Counted from the stretch's first letter, positions 17,676-27,783 are shown. The stretch is 64,000 nucleotides of DNA from Aequorivita sublithincola DSM 14238 (GCF_000265385.1 NC_018013.1:2073001-2137000), one strand, 5' to 3'. Program-made: numbers and translations. Notes: generated by a model from the letters alone, not told the origin.

Positions 17676-19040
17676 CTATATTTTCATCAATTGTTTGGTG
17701 CTAGAACCTTTATTATTGGTAACATTAACAAAGTAAACACCTTCTGACAAAACATTTAAGGATGTTTCATCTTTTCCCAAAGTGAAGGTTTTTAAAATCC
17801 TACCGCGGCTGTCCGATATTTGGACTGTTCCTTCATTTATTCCTGAAATAGTGAAAGCACCATTGGTTGGGTTTGGATGAATGGTGAATTTTTCTGAAGA
17901 AATATTTTCATGAATACCTATTAGTCCGCAGGCTTGTAGAATTTCTTGACGGGAGGCGCAGCCTGGGGCATTATCCGAAATTAGAGCTTCATTTGATGGA
18001 TCGTCTAAATATTGACAGATGTTAGTATAGGCGCAAACAGATAATTGAGGACAAGCACCAATGCTCAAATAGTTTACAGTCGACATATTAACGTTAGAGA
18101 GTGCGGAAATATCATTAAGGTTATTAAGTCCCCCAAAAGACAAATAATTTACAGAGTCTAAGTTTTCCAATCCGTTCAAATTTGATAATAACGGAGAATT
18201 AACGATTCCAAAGGAATCAGCGGAGCTGGTAAAATTGCTTAAAGCTTCAATATTTAAAAGAGCAGTGTTTCCATTGATATAGGCATCTTCGACTGAAATA
18301 AGACTTTCCAATCCATTAAATGATTCTAATGAGGGGTTAAAATAAATTAACATCCCCTCTCCTCCTATGGTTGTCAAATTATTCAATCCTTCGAAATTGA
18401 TTAAGTTAGGATTATGATTAATTTCAAGTCTTTGGCTTAATTCAGTTAAATTGTTAAGACCATTTAAATTAGTCAACAATTCATTATTGCTTATTTTTAG
18501 AAATCCAGCTTGCGGAGGGATACTACTGAGTCCGGATAAGCTTACTAAGAGTGGATTTTCTTCAATTATAATTGTTATTTCTGGAGTTGTTATAACTATA
18601 TTATGAAGCCCTTGGATAGATGTTAAAGAAGCATTATTTACAACTCTAATGTCCCGAAGTACTTCTTGGAGATTCTCTAATGCATCTAGATCTTGTAAAT
18701 TTGTATTGTCTACAATAAAAAGATTGCCAGAAGAGTTTCCATCCGTAATAGCAGTTAAATTGTTTAAACCATTGAGGTTAGTCAACGCTATGTTATCTAT
18801 AATCTTTAAATTTTTTACTTTAGTAATTTGGGACAATCCATTTAGATTTGTAATATTCCCTGGTTGTGAATCATTAATATTGAGTGTGCCGGTAAGTTCT
18901 GTGCAACCGGGATGAGATGTGGCAAAGTTGTCTATTTCGTATTGATGACTAAATGAAATTGAACTACACTGTCCAAACAACAAGTTAGAAGCCGAAAAAA
19001 TAAAAACCAGCAATCCCGAAAAAAGTATTTTTGAATTCAT
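17676..19040 (-). CDS. Secreted leucine-rich L-domain-like protein with T9SS sorting domain (short paralogue)
   Basis: A signal peptide (start taken at ATG 19040; a TTG seven codons upstream is less likely) leads a 454-residue extracellular protein. Residues about 45-345 form repeats of the L..L.GL..L/I.I..N type, resembling receptor L domains. A short Cys-containing motif (ACPQLSVCAYTNICQYL) follows, then a T9SS type A C-terminal domain (about 385-454, opening IHPNPTNGAFTISG). Its N-terminal half closely resembles that of the 1239-residue protein at 21274. Probably surface-attached or released; the ligand is unknown. Confidence 0.85.
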   Translation of the reverse strand: MNSKILFSGLLVFIFSASNLLFGQCSSISFSHQYEIDNFATSHPGCTELTGTLNINDSQPGNITNLNGLSQITKVKNLKIIDNIALTNLNGLNNLTAITDGNSSGNLFIVDNTNLQDLDALENLQEVLRDIRVVNNASLTSIQGLHNIVITTPEITIIIEENPLLVSLSGLSSIPPQAGFLKISNNELLTNLNGLNNLTELSQRLEINHNPNLINFEGLNNLTTIGGEGMLIYFNPSLESFNGLESLISVEDAYINGNTALLNIEALSNFTSSADSFGIVNSPLLSNLNGLENLDSVNYLSFGGLNNLNDISALSNVNMSTVNYLSIGACPQLSVCAYTNICQYLDDPSNEALISDNAPGCASRQEILQACGLIGIHENISSEKFTIHPNPTNGAFTISGINEGTVQISDSRGRILKTFTLGKDETSLNVLSEGVYFVNVTNNKGSSTKQLMKI

Positions 19041-19138
19041 AAGAATATTGATAAGCCTCAAAAGTAGAAATTAAATCCAATTTCCAAAATTTGAGGCTTT
19101 TGTATTTAAAAAAATCTATGTTAACCGAAACGATTCAA

Positions 19139-20896
19139 TCAATTCTTCACCCACTTCGCTGTGGAGGTATGTTTTCCGTCTGAAATTGTAACGAAATACA
19201 ATCCACTATTCAAATGTTTTAGATTGAAAGTAGAAGTTGTCTCCAGATTTCTTTCTTCCGAAAAAACCATCTTTCCGTCTATGCTAAATATTTTCAGTTT
19301 TGCATTTTGCATTGCCGAAGAAATTTTAAAAGTCAATATTCCTTCCGAAGGATTTGGGAATATATTAATAGTTGGAACTGTATTAAATTCTGCAACTCCA
19401 ATTGGTGGATCTAGTTTTACATATCCAGCGCGGGTGTTATCGCCTTTATAACCGTTTCGTTTTATGGAATCTGGATTGTAAGGTACGTTGAGGTTGTAAA
19501 CATTTACAAATGTAGAATCAATGCCGGTTCCGAAGGTTTGGGTGTAGCTATTGGCGGTGAGGTCTAGCAAACCATCATTGTCCACATCGCCCAAAACTGC
19601 GCCGTTTAAAAAAGTGAAACCGTGAGGACGTAATGGGAAACCAGGAATTTCGCCACTGCCATCCAATGAAAAAGCGTGGATATAACCTTCGCCAGCAGCA
19701 TCGGTTAGCACGCTTGGGAAAATAATATCCAACGTGCCATCATCATTAACATCTGCAATGGAAAGTACGCCTTCAGTACCACCATATTTTTCTATGGGAA
19801 AATTGGGCAAATTGTTACCAGCAGGGTCTAAGCCATAAATGGTTGGAAGCGGATCACCTGCTGTGCCGCTCGTATTTCTGTCGGACATAAAGATGTCAAA
19901 AACCCCATCGCCATCAAAATCCAAAACCGTTGCGGGGGAATATGTCCATCCGCCAAGGGTAATAGGCCAGCCGGCTTTATAGGTGCCGTCATGCTCCATA
20001 ACGTAAAAGCCGGGAGCATCGCCGTGGTTGCTTCCTATTATTTCAAGATCGTCATCACCATCTAGGTCAGCGAGGATTGGGGATTGGTAGGAATATTTCA
20101 CATTAGGATCAAAAACTGGGAAGTTTGGGAATACTTGACCTTGATTGTCAAAAATATACATCCCTGCGCTGGAAGCGGCAATAACCACATCTGCATTACC
20201 ATCGTTGTCAACATCTGCAATGGAAGGGGTGAAGGCTGGTGTGGCAGCTACTTCTACTGGCCAGTTTGCATTGAGCGGCGTTCCGTCCATTTTTATTACG
20301 TGTACGAAACCCACAGCACCGCTCACGCGTTCTCCGGTAACAATATCTAACACGCCATCTCCATCAACATCTGCAACAGCTGGGGCGTTTATCATCCAGT
20401 GGTCGTCAAAATTTAATGGCCAACCAGGAAGATTGTTTCCTGATGGATCCAAAAGATATACACGGCCTGCGTTTGGAACTCCGCCAGTATTTAAAATAAT
20501 TTCTAAGGTTCCGTCACTGTCTAGGTCTGCTACTGTTGGGGGAAGGAGGATGGTTCCGCTTACTGGTTTTTCCCATAGTACGGTTCCATCGCCTTTTAAA
20601 GCATATAAAATTTTATTGATTCCGTATAGAATTTCAGCTACACCATCGTTGTCAATATCGGCCAAGGTTACGCCGCGAGTGTTTTTGAATGTTGGATTGG
20701 CAGGTTGGCCATAGCGCCAAATTGTATCTAACGCTTGAGTTCGTTCTTGGTTGTAATAATTTTCAGGAAGTGTAACTGTTTCAACCGAAATAGTTCCATC
20801 CTCATTTAATGTTGCTTTTTTGCCTTGCTGCTGGGCGGTGGCAAGGGTGGCAATTCCGAGGAATAGAACCGATAGGAGGGTAGTTGTTTTTTTCAT
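19139..20896 (-). CDS. Secreted FG-GAP/VCBS-repeat beta-propeller protein with T9SS sorting domain
   Basis: A signal peptide (about residues 1-21, ending ATAQQ) precedes a propeller of about seven repeats carrying Ca-binding DxDxDG loops of the type DIDNDG, DLDSDG, DVDGDG and DVNDDG. A T9SS type A sorting domain (about 515-585, opening INIFPNPSEGILTF) closes the 585-residue protein. FG-GAP/VCBS repeats mediate adhesion or carbohydrate/protein binding in other systems, but no enzymatic motif is visible. It lies between the two leucine-rich paralogues and is divergent from the larger one, so the three form a small surface-protein cluster. Confidence 0.87.
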   Translation of the reverse strand: MKKTTTLLSVLFLGIATLATAQQQGKKATLNEDGTISVETVTLPENYYNQERTQALDTIWRYGQPANPTFKNTRGVTLADIDNDGVAEILYGINKILYALKGDGTVLWEKPVSGTILLPPTVADLDSDGTLEIILNTGGVPNAGRVYLLDPSGNNLPGWPLNFDDHWMINAPAVADVDGDGVLDIVTGERVSGAVGFVHVIKMDGTPLNANWPVEVAATPAFTPSIADVDNDGNADVVIAASSAGMYIFDNQGQVFPNFPVFDPNVKYSYQSPILADLDGDDDLEIIGSNHGDAPGFYVMEHDGTYKAGWPITLGGWTYSPATVLDFDGDGVFDIFMSDRNTSGTAGDPLPTIYGLDPAGNNLPNFPIEKYGGTEGVLSIADVNDDGTLDIIFPSVLTDAAGEGYIHAFSLDGSGEIPGFPLRPHGFTFLNGAVLGDVDNDGLLDLTANSYTQTFGTGIDSTFVNVYNLNVPYNPDSIKRNGYKGDNTRAGYVKLDPPIGVAEFNTVPTINIFPNPSEGILTFKISSAMQNAKLKIFSIDGKMVFSEERNLETTSTFNLKHLNSGLYFVTISDGKHTSTAKWVKN

Positions 20897-21273
20897 TAGT
20901 TCATTTTGTGAAGTTAGATTTTATAAAGTTATTGATAAATGTTGGGTTTTCAGCAGTTTTGCTTTGGTTGTCGGCGAAATTTGTTCAGATGCCGATGTAT
21001 TTTTTTGAATGAATGTGGTGCAAATGGTGACGAATAGTTGAACGATTATAGAACTTGGCACTTGATGATGCGATGAACAACACTTTCTTTCTTGGCGGGG
21101 AATTTTTTTGAAGATGATTTTATTAAAATAAGATTTTTATTTTTTGGAGATATATTTAAATCTATATATTGTACCAATTAAACAAGAGTCTGGTGGCTTT
21201 TGTTTTGAGAACTAAATTTTTTGTATGAAATTTCGACTCCTCGCTAAGCTAATAATCTTCAATAGAATAAATA
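20897..21273. other. Divergent intergenic region of two secreted-protein genes
   Basis: The 377-bp AT-rich gap between the FG-GAP gene and the large leucine-rich gene must carry both promoters. I see no exact TTTG/TAnnTTTG pair, no hairpin with a T tract and no convincing short ORF in it. Confidence 0.4.
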
Positions 21274-24200
21274 ATGCGCAAACTATTACTTCTTGTCTTT
21301 TCTTTGGCTTTTCAATTAAACTTTATTTATGCACAATGCCCTACGGCTCCTTTAGCTTTGTCAACACAAAGTGAAGTTGATAATTTTTCAGTTAATTATC
21401 CTGGCTGTACAGATTTGCCGGTGTCCTTAAGTATAATAGGGAACAATATTACCAATCTGAACGGCTTGTCAAATATTCATTCTATTAGCGGTTCTTTGGA
21501 AATTCTTGCCTCTTCAACATTGACCAGTTTAAATGGTCTAGAAGGTTTAACATCAATAACGGGATATTTAAAGTTACGCAACTTATCTGCTATTAACGAT
21601 ATTTCGGCGCTAAACAATCTTACTTCTGTGGGCGGATATATTGAAATATCATCCAACAACAATTTAATTTCAATAGCTGGTTTAAACGTCATTACAGGTG
21701 CTTCGGGTAGTTTAAGATTACTTTCTAATCATCGTTTGGAAAATGTTAGTGGGTTGAACGGTGTAAATTCTCTTTCGAGTCTTGTGATTACGGACAATAT
21801 TGCATTGGTAAACCTAATTGGATTCAATGGAGTATCAACTATTAATGGAGATTTTAATATTTCTAATAATTCTGTTTCTGTAATAAATGGTTTTAGCAAT
21901 TTGGGGACTATAGGCGGGAGCTTAACAGTAAATGATAATGATTCTTTAACTTCTTTTGGCGATTTGGAAAAACTACAAAATGTGGAAGGAGATATTACCT
22001 TTAGCAATAACGAACTGTTAGTTTCTATTGCGGATTTTGATTTGCTTGAAACAGTAGGTGGAAGTATTGATATTGAAAAAAATGATGTTTTGACGCATTT
22101 ACCCAATTGTCCGAATTTTTCGACCTTAACGGGTAATTTAAAGATATTTTTGAATAATTCTCTTCAAGATTTATCTGGTTTGGGGAGTTTAACTTCTGCT
22201 GCAAATGTTTCTGTTAATTACAATGAATCGATGATTACATTTGGATTAGAGAGTCTCACAACGGTAAATGGGTATATGCATATTCAAAAAAATAATGCGC
22301 TGGTTAATATCAATACTTTGGATAATTTGGTTAGTGTTTCTGGAAGTTTGATTGTAGGAAGAACTTCAGCTGCATATCCTGGCAATCCATCTTTAAATAA
22401 TATTTCTTTAGCACAATTACAGACAGTGGGCGGAGATTTTATTATAAGTGATAATATTTCTTTAACACAATTGGATAAAATAAACTCGTTGGCGACAGTA
22501 GGAGGAAGGTTGTATATATTGGGAAATAACAATATAGAAAATATAACGGGTTTTAATGGCTTGGAAAACACAATAGACGGTATTGAAATTAATAATAATG
22601 ATTCCTTAATTACCCTTGCTGGATTTGATTCATTGAATACAATAGACGGAAGATTGGTGATTGATGAAAATGAAACGCTTAACAGTATTACAGGTTTTCA
22701 AAATCTCAATACAATTAATGGGTTATTAAATATATATGATGATTATTTGCTTACAAGTTTAATTGGATTTAGCTCCCTTACGGAAATCACGGGAGATTTT
22801 TATTTAGGCGCAGGCTCACTTAATGATGGACTAACCAGTCTTCCTAATTTTAATGGACTAGAATCATTGGAAACCGTAGGGGGGTCATTACGAATATCTG
22901 GTTGTGAAATTATTACAAACCTTAATGGTTTTGATGGCCTTATGTATGTTGGTGGAGATTTGACTATTGGTGGAGTATTAAACTCACAAAATGCAAATCC
23001 GGCATTACAAAATTTAGTGGGTTTGGAATCTCTTGAAACAGTGAATGGCGAGCTATTTATTACCTCTAATGAGTCCTTGAACTCACTTGTTGGTATGAGC
23101 TCGCTTACAACAGTGAACAAATCTTTTTGGATTTTTGAAAACAACATCCTGCAAAATTTTACGGGAATGGAAAACCTTAGTTATATAGGAGGCGCATTGA
23201 AAGTTGATCAGATGGATGATATACTCAATTTTGTAGGTCTTGACAATTTGGTGGAAGTTGGAGCGCTTGTTGCACTTAATTCCCCATCAATAGCTAGTTT
23301 TCAGGGGCTAGAAAGTCTTGAGATTATTAATAATTACTCCACCCAAGTTAATGACTATGGATTTTTAAAAATAGAATCTTGTGATGGTTTATTTTCTCTT
23401 AATGGGCTAGAAAATTTAAATATTGTACACGGAATACGGTTTACAGGAAATGCTGTATTGCAAGATATTAATTCAATAGAAAATATTGACTCTAATATTC
23501 TTGAAAGAATAACTATGTTTAATAACCCCAATCTTTCCAATTGCAGCATAATAAGTTTTTGCAATTATCTTAATCTTCCCAATCCCGTTATCACTCTTTC
23601 AAATAATGGGCCCGGTTGTAATTCTGAGACTGAAATTTTCGATAATTGTTCGCCAAATAACAATATAATTAGAGGTATTGTTAGAGCAGACATTAATCAG
23701 GATGGCTGTGATCAGAATGATATGTTAGTTCCTAACATTCCTTTAATTACGACTAAAGATCAAAATAGTATTTTGAGATATTCAAATTTGAATGGTGAGT
23801 ATTCTTTCTTTGTAGGTGAGGGCACTTATACAACAGTTGTAACGCCAAATGTTGGATATTTTACCAGTAATCCTATTAGTCAAGACTCAAACTTTATAGG
23901 ATTTGGAAATGAGGATGTTGTAGATTTTTGTTTAGAGCCTTTGGGTAATTTTAATGATTTAACTGTTTCTATTGTACCTACAAATCAAGCTCGACCGGGG
24001 TTAGAAGCGCATTACAAACTGGTTTATGAAAATGTGGGAACCACCATACTTAGCGGTGCTGTAGAATTAAACTTTGTTGAAGGGCAAGTAGCTTTTTTAG
24101 AAGCGACACCTTCGGAAACTTCCGTAATTGGAAATACTATTTCTTGGGATTACAGCAACCTGAATCCTTTTGAAATTCGGACTATTGAAGTGATTTTTGA

Positions 24201-24993
24201 TGTTGCCATGCCACCTATAGTAGTGGGGGATGATGTGATTCCCTACACCGTAACAATAAACCCGGTAAATGGTGATACTGCGCCAGATGATAATGTTTTT
24301 AATCTAAACCAAATAGTGGTAAACAGTTTTGATCCTAACGATAAGCAAGTATTAGAAGGCAATCAAGTGCTTATTGAGGATGCTGATGAATATCTGCATT
24401 ATGTGGTGCGTTTTCAGAATACGGGTACCGCCAGCGCCATTAATGTTCATATTGAAGATGCTTTAGATGAAAAACTGGATTGGACAACTTTAAGGATTTT
24501 GGATGCAAGTCACTTGATGGAGACTGAGGTTGTAAATGGCATAATAGATTTTATTTTTGATGACATCAACTTACCCACAGTTACTTCGGATCCTGAAGGA
24601 AGCCACGGCTTTGTGGCTTTTAAAGTAAAACCAATGTCAACGGTTCAATTGAACGATGTGGTTGTTAACTCCGCAGATATATACTTTGACTTTAATGCGG
24701 CGATTGTGACGAATACTGTCTTTACGACTTTTGTTGATGAACTATCCGTTTCAGATTTTGAAACTTTAAAGATTATAGCTTACCCTAATCCTGCTAGTGA
24801 TATACTGAATATTCAGGCAGAAGGTTCTATTTCTTCTATAGAAGTTATGAATTTGCTTGGGCAGCGATTGCTTATTTCCAAAGGAAACAGTAACCGTCAA
24901 CAAATTGAAATTTCTGGGCTTAGTGCTGGTAATTATTTTGTGAAGGTTTTTGTTGGGGATATTAGTCGGGTTTTGAGGGTTGTAAAAAAATAA
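21274..24993 (+). CDS. Giant leucine-rich L-domain-like surface protein with T9SS sorting domain
   Basis: A 1239-residue secreted protein. After a signal peptide (about 1-20, ending IYAQ) come some thirty leucine-rich L-domain-like repeats (about 40-800; pattern GL..L..V.GSL.I..N..L). Next is an SdrD-B-like/carboxypeptidase-regulatory-like segment (about 808-900, RADINQDGCDQND). A DUF11-like conserved region carrying SFDPNDKQVLEG follows (about 905-1160), and a T9SS type A domain (about 1165-1239, IIAYPNPASDILNI) ends it. Its N-terminus parallels the 454-residue protein at 17676-19040, so the pair arose by duplication or by repeat loss and gain. An adhesin-like or scaffold role is plausible, not shown. 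Confidence 0.86.
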   Translation: MRKLLLLVFSLAFQLNFIYAQCPTAPLALSTQSEVDNFSVNYPGCTDLPVSLSIIGNNITNLNGLSNIHSISGSLEILASSTLTSLNGLEGLTSITGYLKLRNLSAINDISALNNLTSVGGYIEISSNNNLISIAGLNVITGASGSLRLLSNHRLENVSGLNGVNSLSSLVITDNIALVNLIGFNGVSTINGDFNISNNSVSVINGFSNLGTIGGSLTVNDNDSLTSFGDLEKLQNVEGDITFSNNELLVSIADFDLLETVGGSIDIEKNDVLTHLPNCPNFSTLTGNLKIFLNNSLQDLSGLGSLTSAANVSVNYNESMITFGLESLTTVNGYMHIQKNNALVNINTLDNLVSVSGSLIVGRTSAAYPGNPSLNNISLAQLQTVGGDFIISDNISLTQLDKINSLATVGGRLYILGNNNIENITGFNGLENTIDGIEINNNDSLITLAGFDSLNTIDGRLVIDENETLNSITGFQNLNTINGLLNIYDDYLLTSLIGFSSLTEITGDFYLGAGSLNDGLTSLPNFNGLESLETVGGSLRISGCEIITNLNGFDGLMYVGGDLTIGGVLNSQNANPALQNLVGLESLETVNGELFITSNESLNSLVGMSSLTTVNKSFWIFENNILQNFTGMENLSYIGGALKVDQMDDILNFVGLDNLVEVGALVALNSPSIASFQGLESLEIINNYSTQVNDYGFLKIESCDGLFSLNGLENLNIVHGIRFTGNAVLQDINSIENIDSNILERITMFNNPNLSNCSIISFCNYLNLPNPVITLSNNGPGCNSETEIFDNCSPNNNIIRGIVRADINQDGCDQNDMLVPNIPLITTKDQNSILRYSNLNGEYSFFVGEGTYTTVVTPNVGYFTSNPISQDSNFIGFGNEDVVDFCLEPLGNFNDLTVSIVPTNQARPGLEAHYKLVYENVGTTILSGAVELNFVEGQVAFLEATPSETSVIGNTISWDYSNLNPFEIRTIEVIFDVAMPPIVVGDDVIPYTVTINPVNGDTAPDDNVFNLNQIVVNSFDPNDKQVLEGNQVLIEDADEYLHYVVRFQNTGTASAINVHIEDALDEKLDWTTLRILDASHLMETEVVNGIIDFIFDDINLPTVTSDPEGSHGFVAFKVKPMSTVQLNDVVVNSADIYFDFNAAIVTNTVFTTFVDELSVSDFETLKIIAYPNPASDILNIQAEGSISSIEVMNLLGQRLLISKGNSNRQQIEISGLSAGNYFVKVFVGDISRVLRVVKK

Positions 24994-24999
24994 TCCACC

Positions 25000-25038
25000 C
25001 TGTCCTTCGGGCACCCTTCCCTTTCAGGGTGAGGAGCT
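25000..25038. repeat. Palindromic intergenic repeat, CACCCT...AGGGTG type
   Basis: CCACCCTGTCCTTCGGGCAC followed shortly by CTTTCAGGGTGAGG forms an imperfect hairpin just after the large leucine-rich gene. It is related in its CACCCT/AGGGTG arms to the repeat at 13127. It lacks a T tract, so terminator function is doubtful. Confidence 0.4.
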
Positions 25039-25223
25039 TTTCCTCATCATCACATATAATTCTCCAGTCTTAACAAAAAGTTAAAGTTCCAGTGTTTTTG
25101 CTCTTTTTAGAACGGGGGAAGCTAGAAGAAAGGTGAATCCGTCTATATTTACCGTTCTGTAATTTTTAAGCACTTTCTAGTGCTTATTATAGAATTGATA
25201 TTAATAAAAACTCCCTTTAACTA

Positions 25224-27365
25224 ATGAAAAAACTTATTCTTTCCCTTATTGTAGCTGCTTTTGTTTTGCCTGTTCAGGCCAATGAAGGTATGTGGTTTTT
25301 AATGCACATTGAGCGCTTAAACTACCGTGATATGCAAAAAATGGGCCTTCAACTTACGCCCGAAGAAATTTACAGTGTTAACCAATCCAGTCTTAAAGAT
25401 GCCATTGTGCAGTTTAATCGCGGATGTACTGCGGAAATGATTTCAGACAGTGGTTTGGTTCTTACCAACCATCACTGTGGTTATGGACAGATTGCCGAGC
25501 TTTCTACTGCTGAAAATGATTACTTAACAAACGGATTTTGGGCTGCGAACAATTCCGAAGAACTAAAACCTAAAAGTTTATCGGTTCGTTTTTTCGTAAG
25601 AATGGATGACGTTTCAAAACGTATATTGGCTTTGGTGAATGATAATATGACCGAAGCAGATCGCGAAGCAACCATAAACAAAGAGATTGCGAAGATTGAA
25701 GCAGAAAACAACGAAGGTGGAAAGTTTACAGTTTCCGTGAAATCTTTTTTTCAGGGGAATGAATTCTACTACTTTGTTTACCAAGATTACAACGATGTTC
25801 GTTTGGTAGGAACGCCTCCTGCAAGCATTGGAAAATTTGGTGGCGATACAGACAACTGGGAATGGCCAAGACATACTGGCGATTTTTCGCTTTTTAGAGT
25901 GTATGCAGACAAGGACGGAAATCCTGCTGAATATTCTGAAAGTAATGTGCCTTTGAAACCAAAACAACACTTAACTACAAGTCTTAAAGGTTTTGAGGAA
26001 AATGATTTCGCAATGATTTTGGGCTATCCGGGAAGAACCAACCGATGGATGCCTGCTGGTGGAATTGCCCAAAACGTAGAATATGCTTATCCAGCGTGGG
26101 TTGAGGCTTCAAAAACGTCTATGGATGTGATGAAGACTTTTATGGACAAAGACCAACAAGTAAAACTTGACTATGCTTCAAGTTATGCAGGAATTGCAAA
26201 CTATTGGAAAAACCGCCAAGGAATGATTGATGCATTGAAGCAACACAAAACTGCTGAAAGCAAACGTAAAGACGAAAAGGCTTTTCAGAAATGGGCTTCC
26301 AAAAAAGGCAATGAAAAGTATGCGGACGTAATTCCTGTAATCAATAATTATTATGCTAAGACGAATGAAATAAGCCGTCATAACAATTATTTGAGTCTTC
26401 TAATTCGCACTAGAATGGCAACCTTGCCATATCGTTTAGGAAATTCAATAGCCTATTATTTAGAGCAGAACGAAGCGAAACAAGCTGAGTTAAAACCTAA
26501 GCTGGATTCGGATATTAATGATTTATACGAAGGACTTTATGCGCCAGCTGAAAAAGCTATTCTGGCTGCCCAATTTAAACTTTACTCCACCAAAGCGGAA
26601 AATCCTGCACCTATGGTAGCCGCAGCTGCGGTTGAAAATAATAAAACCGATACTGGCTGGAATACCTATATGGATGCTGCTTTTAAGAACAGCATTTTTG
26701 AATCTAAAGAAAAGTTGGAGGCCTTTTTAGCAAATCCAGATGTTGAGGTGTTGAATAACGATCCATTGTTTCAACTTTCAAACGATTTGTTGACGCGTTA
26801 CCGTTACAAATCTGATGAAGAAAAGCAGATGGCAGATAATTTTGAACACGCTTACAGATTGCTAGTTCAAGGTATGCGACTTCAAAATCCAGATGAAAAG
26901 TATTATCCAGATGCAAACAGTACGCTTCGTTTAACCTACGGAAAAGTGATTTCTTTACCAGCAGACAAACGCAATGATGCAACCAAAAATTATTACACAA
27001 CGCTAAAAGGAACCGTTGCAAAATACCAGCCTGGCGATGCTGAATTTGACATGCCGAAACAACTAATTGATCTTTATGAGAAAAAAGATTTTGGACAGTA
27101 TGCAGATAAGGATGGTTACCTTCCAGTAAATTTCTTGACCGATAATGACATTACTGGCGGAAACTCAGGTTCCCCAGTATTAAACGGAAAAGGAGAGTTG
27201 ATTGGTTTGGCTTTTGATGGTAACATTGAAGCAATGGCGGGTGATGTTATTTTTGATGACCAATTGCAAAGAACTATCAATGTTGACATACGTTATGTAT
27301 TATTTTTGATTGATAAATATGCAGGAGCGAGTCACATTATTGATGAGTTGACTTTGGCTAAATAA
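25224..27365 (+). CDS. S46 dipeptidyl-peptidase, DPP7 type
   Basis: Periplasmic serine peptidase with a chymotrypsin-like fold that removes dipeptides from peptide N-termini. A signal peptide (about 1-19, ending VQANEGMW) exposes the NEGMW N-terminus. The catalytic His lies in LTNHHCGY (His83/84), the Asp in the HTGDFS segment, and Ser648 in GGNSGSPV. The residue 18 positions after the Ser, which sets P1 preference in this family, is Gly666 (FDGN). Porphyromonas gingivalis DPP7 has Gly673 there and prefers hydrophobic P1; DPP11 has Arg673. Length 713 is normal. Two tandem terminators follow. A DPP11-type relative is at 60298. Confidence 0.93.
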   Translation: MKKLILSLIVAAFVLPVQANEGMWFLMHIERLNYRDMQKMGLQLTPEEIYSVNQSSLKDAIVQFNRGCTAEMISDSGLVLTNHHCGYGQIAELSTAENDYLTNGFWAANNSEELKPKSLSVRFFVRMDDVSKRILALVNDNMTEADREATINKEIAKIEAENNEGGKFTVSVKSFFQGNEFYYFVYQDYNDVRLVGTPPASIGKFGGDTDNWEWPRHTGDFSLFRVYADKDGNPAEYSESNVPLKPKQHLTTSLKGFEENDFAMILGYPGRTNRWMPAGGIAQNVEYAYPAWVEASKTSMDVMKTFMDKDQQVKLDYASSYAGIANYWKNRQGMIDALKQHKTAESKRKDEKAFQKWASKKGNEKYADVIPVINNYYAKTNEISRHNNYLSLLIRTRMATLPYRLGNSIAYYLEQNEAKQAELKPKLDSDINDLYEGLYAPAEKAILAAQFKLYSTKAENPAPMVAAAAVENNKTDTGWNTYMDAAFKNSIFESKEKLEAFLANPDVEVLNNDPLFQLSNDLLTRYRYKSDEEKQMADNFEHAYRLLVQGMRLQNPDEKYYPDANSTLRLTYGKVISLPADKRNDATKNYYTTLKGTVAKYQPGDAEFDMPKQLIDLYEKKDFGQYADKDGYLPVNFLTDNDITGGNSGSPVLNGKGELIGLAFDGNIEAMAGDVIFDDQLQRTINVDIRYVLFLIDKYAGASHIIDELTLAK

Positions 27366-27369
27366 TTTT

Positions 27370-27395
27370 ACAGCTTTTTTAAAAGCTGTATTTTT
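27370..27395 (+). terminator. First terminator after the DPP7-type gene
   Basis: ACAGCTTTT (27370-27378) pairs perfectly with AAAAGCTGT (27381-27389), followed by ATTTTT. Confidence 0.75.
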
Positions 27396-27399
27396 AAGA

Positions 27400-27437
27400 A
27401 ACCACATATCCAATAGTTTTGGGTATGTGGTTTTTTA
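27400..27437 (+). terminator. Second, tandem terminator after the DPP7-type gene
   Basis: AACCACATA (27400-27408) pairs with TATGTGGTT (27424-27432) and runs into TTTT. It lies about 10 bp after the first terminator and would catch read-through. Confidence 0.75.
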
Positions 27438-27601
27438 TTATTCTGACCCGTTGTGCATTTTGATCAGATTTTGACAAAATTACCCAAACCCTAAAGGGAT
27501 TATCGTCAAAATCTTCATTTCTTCCTTTAGGATCGAGGCAAAAAATGAAGATTTTGTTCTTTTATGGGTAATAAGAGTCAAAATGCACAACGGGTTATTC
27601 T
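27438..27601. mobile_element. MITE-like foldback element with 7-bp flanking direct repeats
   Basis: A 150-bp segment (27445-27594) starts and ends with an 18-bp inverted repeat (27446-27463 with 27578-27595, a perfect ACCCGTTGTGCATTTTGA palindrome arm). Inside it are two more inverted pairs: ATTACCCA 27479-27486 with 27565-27572, and a 14-bp pair 27507-27520 with 27543-27556. The segment is flanked on both sides by TTATTCT (27438-27444 and 27595-27601), which looks like a target-site duplication. There is no ORF inside. This is the architecture of a non-autonomous miniature inverted-repeat element. The alternative is a large structured RNA or bidirectional terminator. No second copy is seen in this window. 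Confidence 0.6.
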
Positions 27602-27783
27602 AATTTGGAAATACACACTTTGATATGTTCTTCTTGAAAATATTAATTATTAAATTTTTTATAAGAAGGAGGGTTGGATTATTTAAGAAAAGAGTTAATT
27701 TTTGGTGTTTATCTTAAAAAGGTTATATTTAAAAAAAATATTTTCCGATAACGAAAGTCTTGTAATAAGTATAATCTCCTCAC

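Noticed and set aside
20145..20714. 189-codon plus-strand frame within the FG-GAP gene
   Set aside because: It is the complement of regular DxDxDG repeats, which yields Ser/Pro-rich open antisense frames; no start signal or family match.
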